A stretch of DNA of 24,078 nucleotides from CAJCIY01 sp036379355 (GTDB lineage: Bacteria; Actinomycetota; Actinomycetes; Mycobacteriales; CAJCIY01): contig DASVGV010000007.1 in the NCBI GenBank assembly GCA_036379355.1, forward strand, positions 1 through 24,078, given 5' to 3'. The notes under the pieces are model-generated. The model was not told where the DNA came from. It saw only the letters and a program-made list of their open reading frames with translations, and did no database searches. Below are positions 22,614 to 24,078 of the stretch, piece by piece; within the stretch, counting starts at the first letter, position 1; each line of letters starts with the position of its first letter. The position numbers and the translations under genes are program-made.

Positions 22614-23024
22614 CTACTGGTGGGCGTCCGTGTAGGCCCGGACGAGGCTCGCCGCGAGACGGCCGCGGTTGCTGATCTCGTAGCCCTGGCCCTGAGCCCA
22701 GGTCCGGATGTCGGCAGTCGTCGGACCCGCGGCCCGCGACCGGCGTCCGCGCGCGGAGCCTGCCTTGGTGGCGCGCTGCCGCCGGCGAGCCGGCTTCTTC
22801 GGCGCGGCCTTTGCCCGCTTGGCGGGCCGGGCGGCTTTGGCCGGGGCCTTTGCCGTCTTGTCTGCCGCTGGCGCGTCGCCGGCGGGATCCGGTGCGACGG
22901 TCAACTCCGTCCCATAGAGGCTGCCCACGACACGCAGAACGTGCGCGAGGGGCTCCGAGGAGTCGATGGTGAGCTGCACGGGCATCCGTCCTTCGTCGGC
23001 GATTTCGGTGTCGAGCCGGAACAT
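22614..23024 (-). CDS. Lsr2-like nucleoid-associated protein without the usual dimerisation domain
   Basis: A 136-residue basic protein. The C-terminal segment (about 102-135, TTADIRTWAQGQGYEISNRG then RLAASLVRAY) is the Lsr2 DNA-binding domain with the minor-groove RGR motif at residues 120-122. Before it lies a Lys/Ala/Arg/Pro-rich tail (KAPAKAARPAKRAKAAPKKP), like HU-type or histone H1-like extensions. The N-terminal 40 residues form a different small domain (VQLTIDSSEPLAHVLRVVGSLYG) rather than the Lsr2 oligomerisation domain. An in-frame ATG at 22985 has an AAGGA close upstream and is an equally likely start, giving 123 residues. The gene precedes the SDR gene by 9 nt. Confidence 0.82.
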   Translation of the reverse strand: MFRLDTEIADEGRMPVQLTIDSSEPLAHVLRVVGSLYGTELTVAPDPAGDAPAADKTAKAPAKAARPAKRAKAAPKKPARRRQRATKAGSARGRRSRAAGPTTADIRTWAQGQGYEISNRGRLAASLVRAYTDAHQ

Positions 23025-23060
23025 GATCGCAGATGATCGGACCCGCGGCAGCCGTGGCCG

Positions 23061-23276
23061 TCAGGAATGCCGGACAAAGCGGGAATAGAACGCCACGAAC
23101 AGCAGCACGATGCCGACGTTCGCGGCCAGCCGCGGCCAGAATTCATGCCGGAACAGCAGCACATCCATGGACACGATGACGGCGATCATCGCGGACACCA
23201 TCAACAGACCGCCCACGTTGCGGGTCACGGTCTGATCAGCCCTCCCCGGCTCGACCGGTGTCGGGACGTCGCGCAT
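23061..23276 (-). CDS. Small two-TM membrane protein, unknown function
   Basis: A 71-residue predicted membrane protein with two hydrophobic spans (about 21-42, GLLMVSAMIAVIVSMDVLLF, and 48-65, WPRLAANVGIVLLFVAFY). A 4-residue HEFW loop joins them and there is a short basic C-terminus (SRFVRHS). The start region has only a weak GGGACGA before the ATG. I do not recognise a family. It sits between the HTH gene and the Lsr2-like gene on the same strand. Confidence 0.6.
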   Translation of the reverse strand: MRDVPTPVEPGRADQTVTRNVGGLLMVSAMIAVIVSMDVLLFRHEFWPRLAANVGIVLLFVAFYSRFVRHS

Positions 23277-23336
23277 TCGTCCCGATCTGGGCTTCGATCC
23301 CCCCGCTCGCGGTGTGGTCCAGAACCGGCATTGGTC

Positions 23337-23549
23337 TCATCGGGTCTTGATCATCTTCTTGATCGCCTGGCGGGTAACGCCCAGTTCCCGGGCGATATCG
23401 GACTGACTCACACCGTCTTTGATGAGGGCAAGCATCAGATCGCTTCGTCTCGCGCTCGCTTCCTTCGCCTTGAGGAAGTGCTCGACTGCCTGCGCACGAG
23501 CCTCTTTGATGCGGTCCAGTGCTTCTTCTTGCTGCGGCGTGTACGGCAC
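23337..23549 (-). CDS. Small HTH DNA-binding protein
   Basis: A 70-residue protein. Residues 1-44 are a charged, Ala/Lys-rich helix (QQEEALDRIKEARAQAVEHF). Residues 45-70 form a helix-turn-helix (DGVSQSDIARELGVTRQAIKKM), similar to resolvase or sigma region-4 recognition helices. It resembles the many small actinobacterial HTH proteins of unknown role. Codons use more A and T than neighbouring genes, and the flanking DNA is also less GC-rich, which suggests transfer. It starts with GTG. Two 20-bp-period repeats lie directly upstream and are likely its own operator. Confidence 0.7.
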   Translation of the reverse strand: MPYTPQQEEALDRIKEARAQAVEHFLKAKEASARRSDLMLALIKDGVSQSDIARELGVTRQAIKKMIKTR

Positions 23550-23560
23550 ACGGCGAGTGT

Positions 23561-23592
23561 GTCAACCACTGGTTGCGGTTGTCAACCACTGG
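23561..23592. promoter_or_regulatory. Two direct repeats at 20-bp period with embedded palindrome, candidate operator
   Basis: GTCAACCACTGG occurs at 23561-23572 and 23581-23592. The first copy sits in a near-perfect palindrome, CAACCA-C-TGGTTG (23563-23575), and GGTTG-T-CAACC bridges the two. Read on the minus strand each unit includes TTGACA, the consensus -35 hexamer, 12 and 32 bases upstream of the GTG at 23549. No good TANNNT at 17-18 nt was found. Confidence 0.65.
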
Positions 23593-23672
23593 ATTACAGA
23601 TTGCCACGCTCGTCTCGTCTCCGTCGTAGCGACAGCGTGTCAAGCATCAGCCGAACTCACACAGACCACAGG

Positions 23673-23714
23673 TGGGGCGGGTGGGGCTCGAACCCACGAC
23701 CGAGGGATTATGAG
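23673..23714 (-). other. 3' half of a CAT-anticodon tRNA gene; candidate attachment-site remnant
   Basis: On the minus strand this reads from the anticodon loop CTCATAA through a variable loop, a perfect T-arm (GTGGG-TTCGAGC-CCCAC), the 3' acceptor strand CCGCCCC and discriminator A. No 5' half is present: the bases next to the loop (23715 onward) do not pair with the anticodon stem and show no D-arm. The CAT anticodon fits tRNA-Met or the lysidine-type tRNA-Ile. A 3' tRNA half ending at the anticodon loop is the usual trace of tyrosine-integrase integration into a tRNA gene. Confidence 0.75.
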
Positions 23715-23773
23715 CACTGGAGGCCGAAACGCTGTGCTGCCAGGCGTTTCAGGCGGTCAAGCATCAAGCACAG

Positions 23774-23787
23774 AGGGAACAGTCCCT
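23774..23787 (+). promoter_or_regulatory. Hairpin in the leader of the last gene
   Basis: AGGGA and TCCCT pair over an ACAG loop, and outer AGCA/TGCT can add to the stem around a CAG bulge. It lies about 29 bases before the start at 23817. A separate GAAACGC/GCGTTTC pair (23726-23732 and 23744-23750) lies further up. Function unknown. Confidence 0.3.
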
Positions 23788-23816
23788 TGCTCTAACTCCG
23801 AACTCTGGAGGACCGC

Positions 23817-24078
23817 ATGACCAGCTCTGAGATCACCAGCCAGGCGCCCAGCCAGGAGATGCTGTACCGGACCGACAAGATGACCTGGATGCAGGCGTTC
23901 GCCGGGTTCCACGGCCTGCGTCAGGGCCTGATCCGCTACGAGGACCTGCCGGCCGGCCCCGGCGAGGACGACCCGAACGGGTACGCGTGGCGCCGCGACG
24001 TGCAGGCGCTGCTCGAACGGACCGGGACGATCGACTCCTACCGGCGGGCGCTGCTCGACGGGGCGTACGCGGCGGACT
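23817..24078 (+). CDS. Unknown protein, N-terminal part (runs off window)
   Basis: The first 87 residues of an open frame with no stop before the window end. It starts MTSSEITSQAPSQEMLYRTD and continues TWMQAFAGFHGLRQGLIRY. It has acidic/proline turns (PAGPGEDDPNGYAW) and a helix rich in Arg and Leu (DVQALLERTGTIDSYRRALL). The ATG follows GGAGG at 6 nt, one of the best ribosome binding sites in the window. No signal peptide or membrane span is seen. I do not recognise the family. Position just beyond the tRNA fragment suggests it is the first gene of an integrated element, though its codon use is as GC-rich as the host genes. Confidence 0.7.
   Translation, partial: MTSSEITSQAPSQEMLYRTDKMTWMQAFAGFHGLRQGLIRYEDLPAGPGEDDPNGYAWRRDVQALLERTGTIDSYRRALLDGAYAAD

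Noticed and set aside
23673..23790. Complete tRNA gene
   Set aside because: No D-arm, no 5' acceptor strand and no partner for the anticodon stem; only the 3' half is present.
23067..23795. 242-residue plus-strand open frame across 23067-23795 (and an overlapping one at 23419-23820)
   Set aside because: They run antisense through two small genes and then through the tRNA fragment; the translated GGWGSNPRPRDYE and GGARTHDRGIMS stretches are the reverse complement of tRNA sequence, not protein domains.

Overview
The window is very GC-rich, densely packed DNA from an actinobacterium. Signs of this are the strong G/C bias at third codon positions, many GTG starts, 4-nt ATGA/GTGA overlaps, leaderless TANNNT-N6-start promoters, and lineage-typical families (eukaryote/archaeal-type prolyl-tRNA synthetase C-terminus, DUF1023 hydrolase, Lsr2-like protein, Rv2449c-type trans-acting enoyl reductase relative). 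The genus cannot be named from the sequence alone.

Layout. 1-208: the 3' end of proS. 231-1586: a serine beta-lactamase-like hydrolase, convergent with a zinc glucose/alcohol dehydrogenase (1593-2636). 2828-8816: a five-gene operon with a HlyD-type adaptor, MacB-type ATPase and permease, a DUF5666 lipoprotein and a second HlyD-type adaptor. A sensor kinase/response regulator pair (8813-11074) faces it. The regulator lies downstream of a small WXG100-like protein and a DUF1023 hydrolase (11112-12775). 12862-15168: topoisomerase IB and an L,D-transpeptidase. 15184-17849: a MarR regulator and an FAD-dependent BBE-type oxidase, divergent from a YceI lipocalin-like protein across a shared 14-bp palindrome. 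17926-20110: a six-TM VC0807-like protein, an epoxide-hydrolase-like alpha/beta hydrolase and a HAD hydrolase. 20097-22604: an enoyl-reductase-like protein, an SRPBCC protein and an SDR oxidoreductase. 22614-23549: an Lsr2-like protein, a two-TM small protein and a 70-residue HTH protein.

The last ~700 bases look different. They are visibly less GC-rich and hold the small HTH gene with a 20-bp-period operator-like repeat. A 42-base fragment identical in form to the 3' half of a CAT-anticodon tRNA, broken exactly at the anticodon loop, follows. Next comes a new gene with a strong ribosome binding site that runs off the window. The best reading is one end of an integrated element, or its scar, with the element continuing to the right.

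The most distinctive system inside the window is the 2.8-8.8 kb transport operon. All three exported non-permease proteins carry Gly/Phe/Arg-rich low-complexity segments, and a two-component system sits tail-to-tail with it. The MarR/FAD-oxidase/YceI module and the WXG100-like/DUF1023 pair are the next most interesting.
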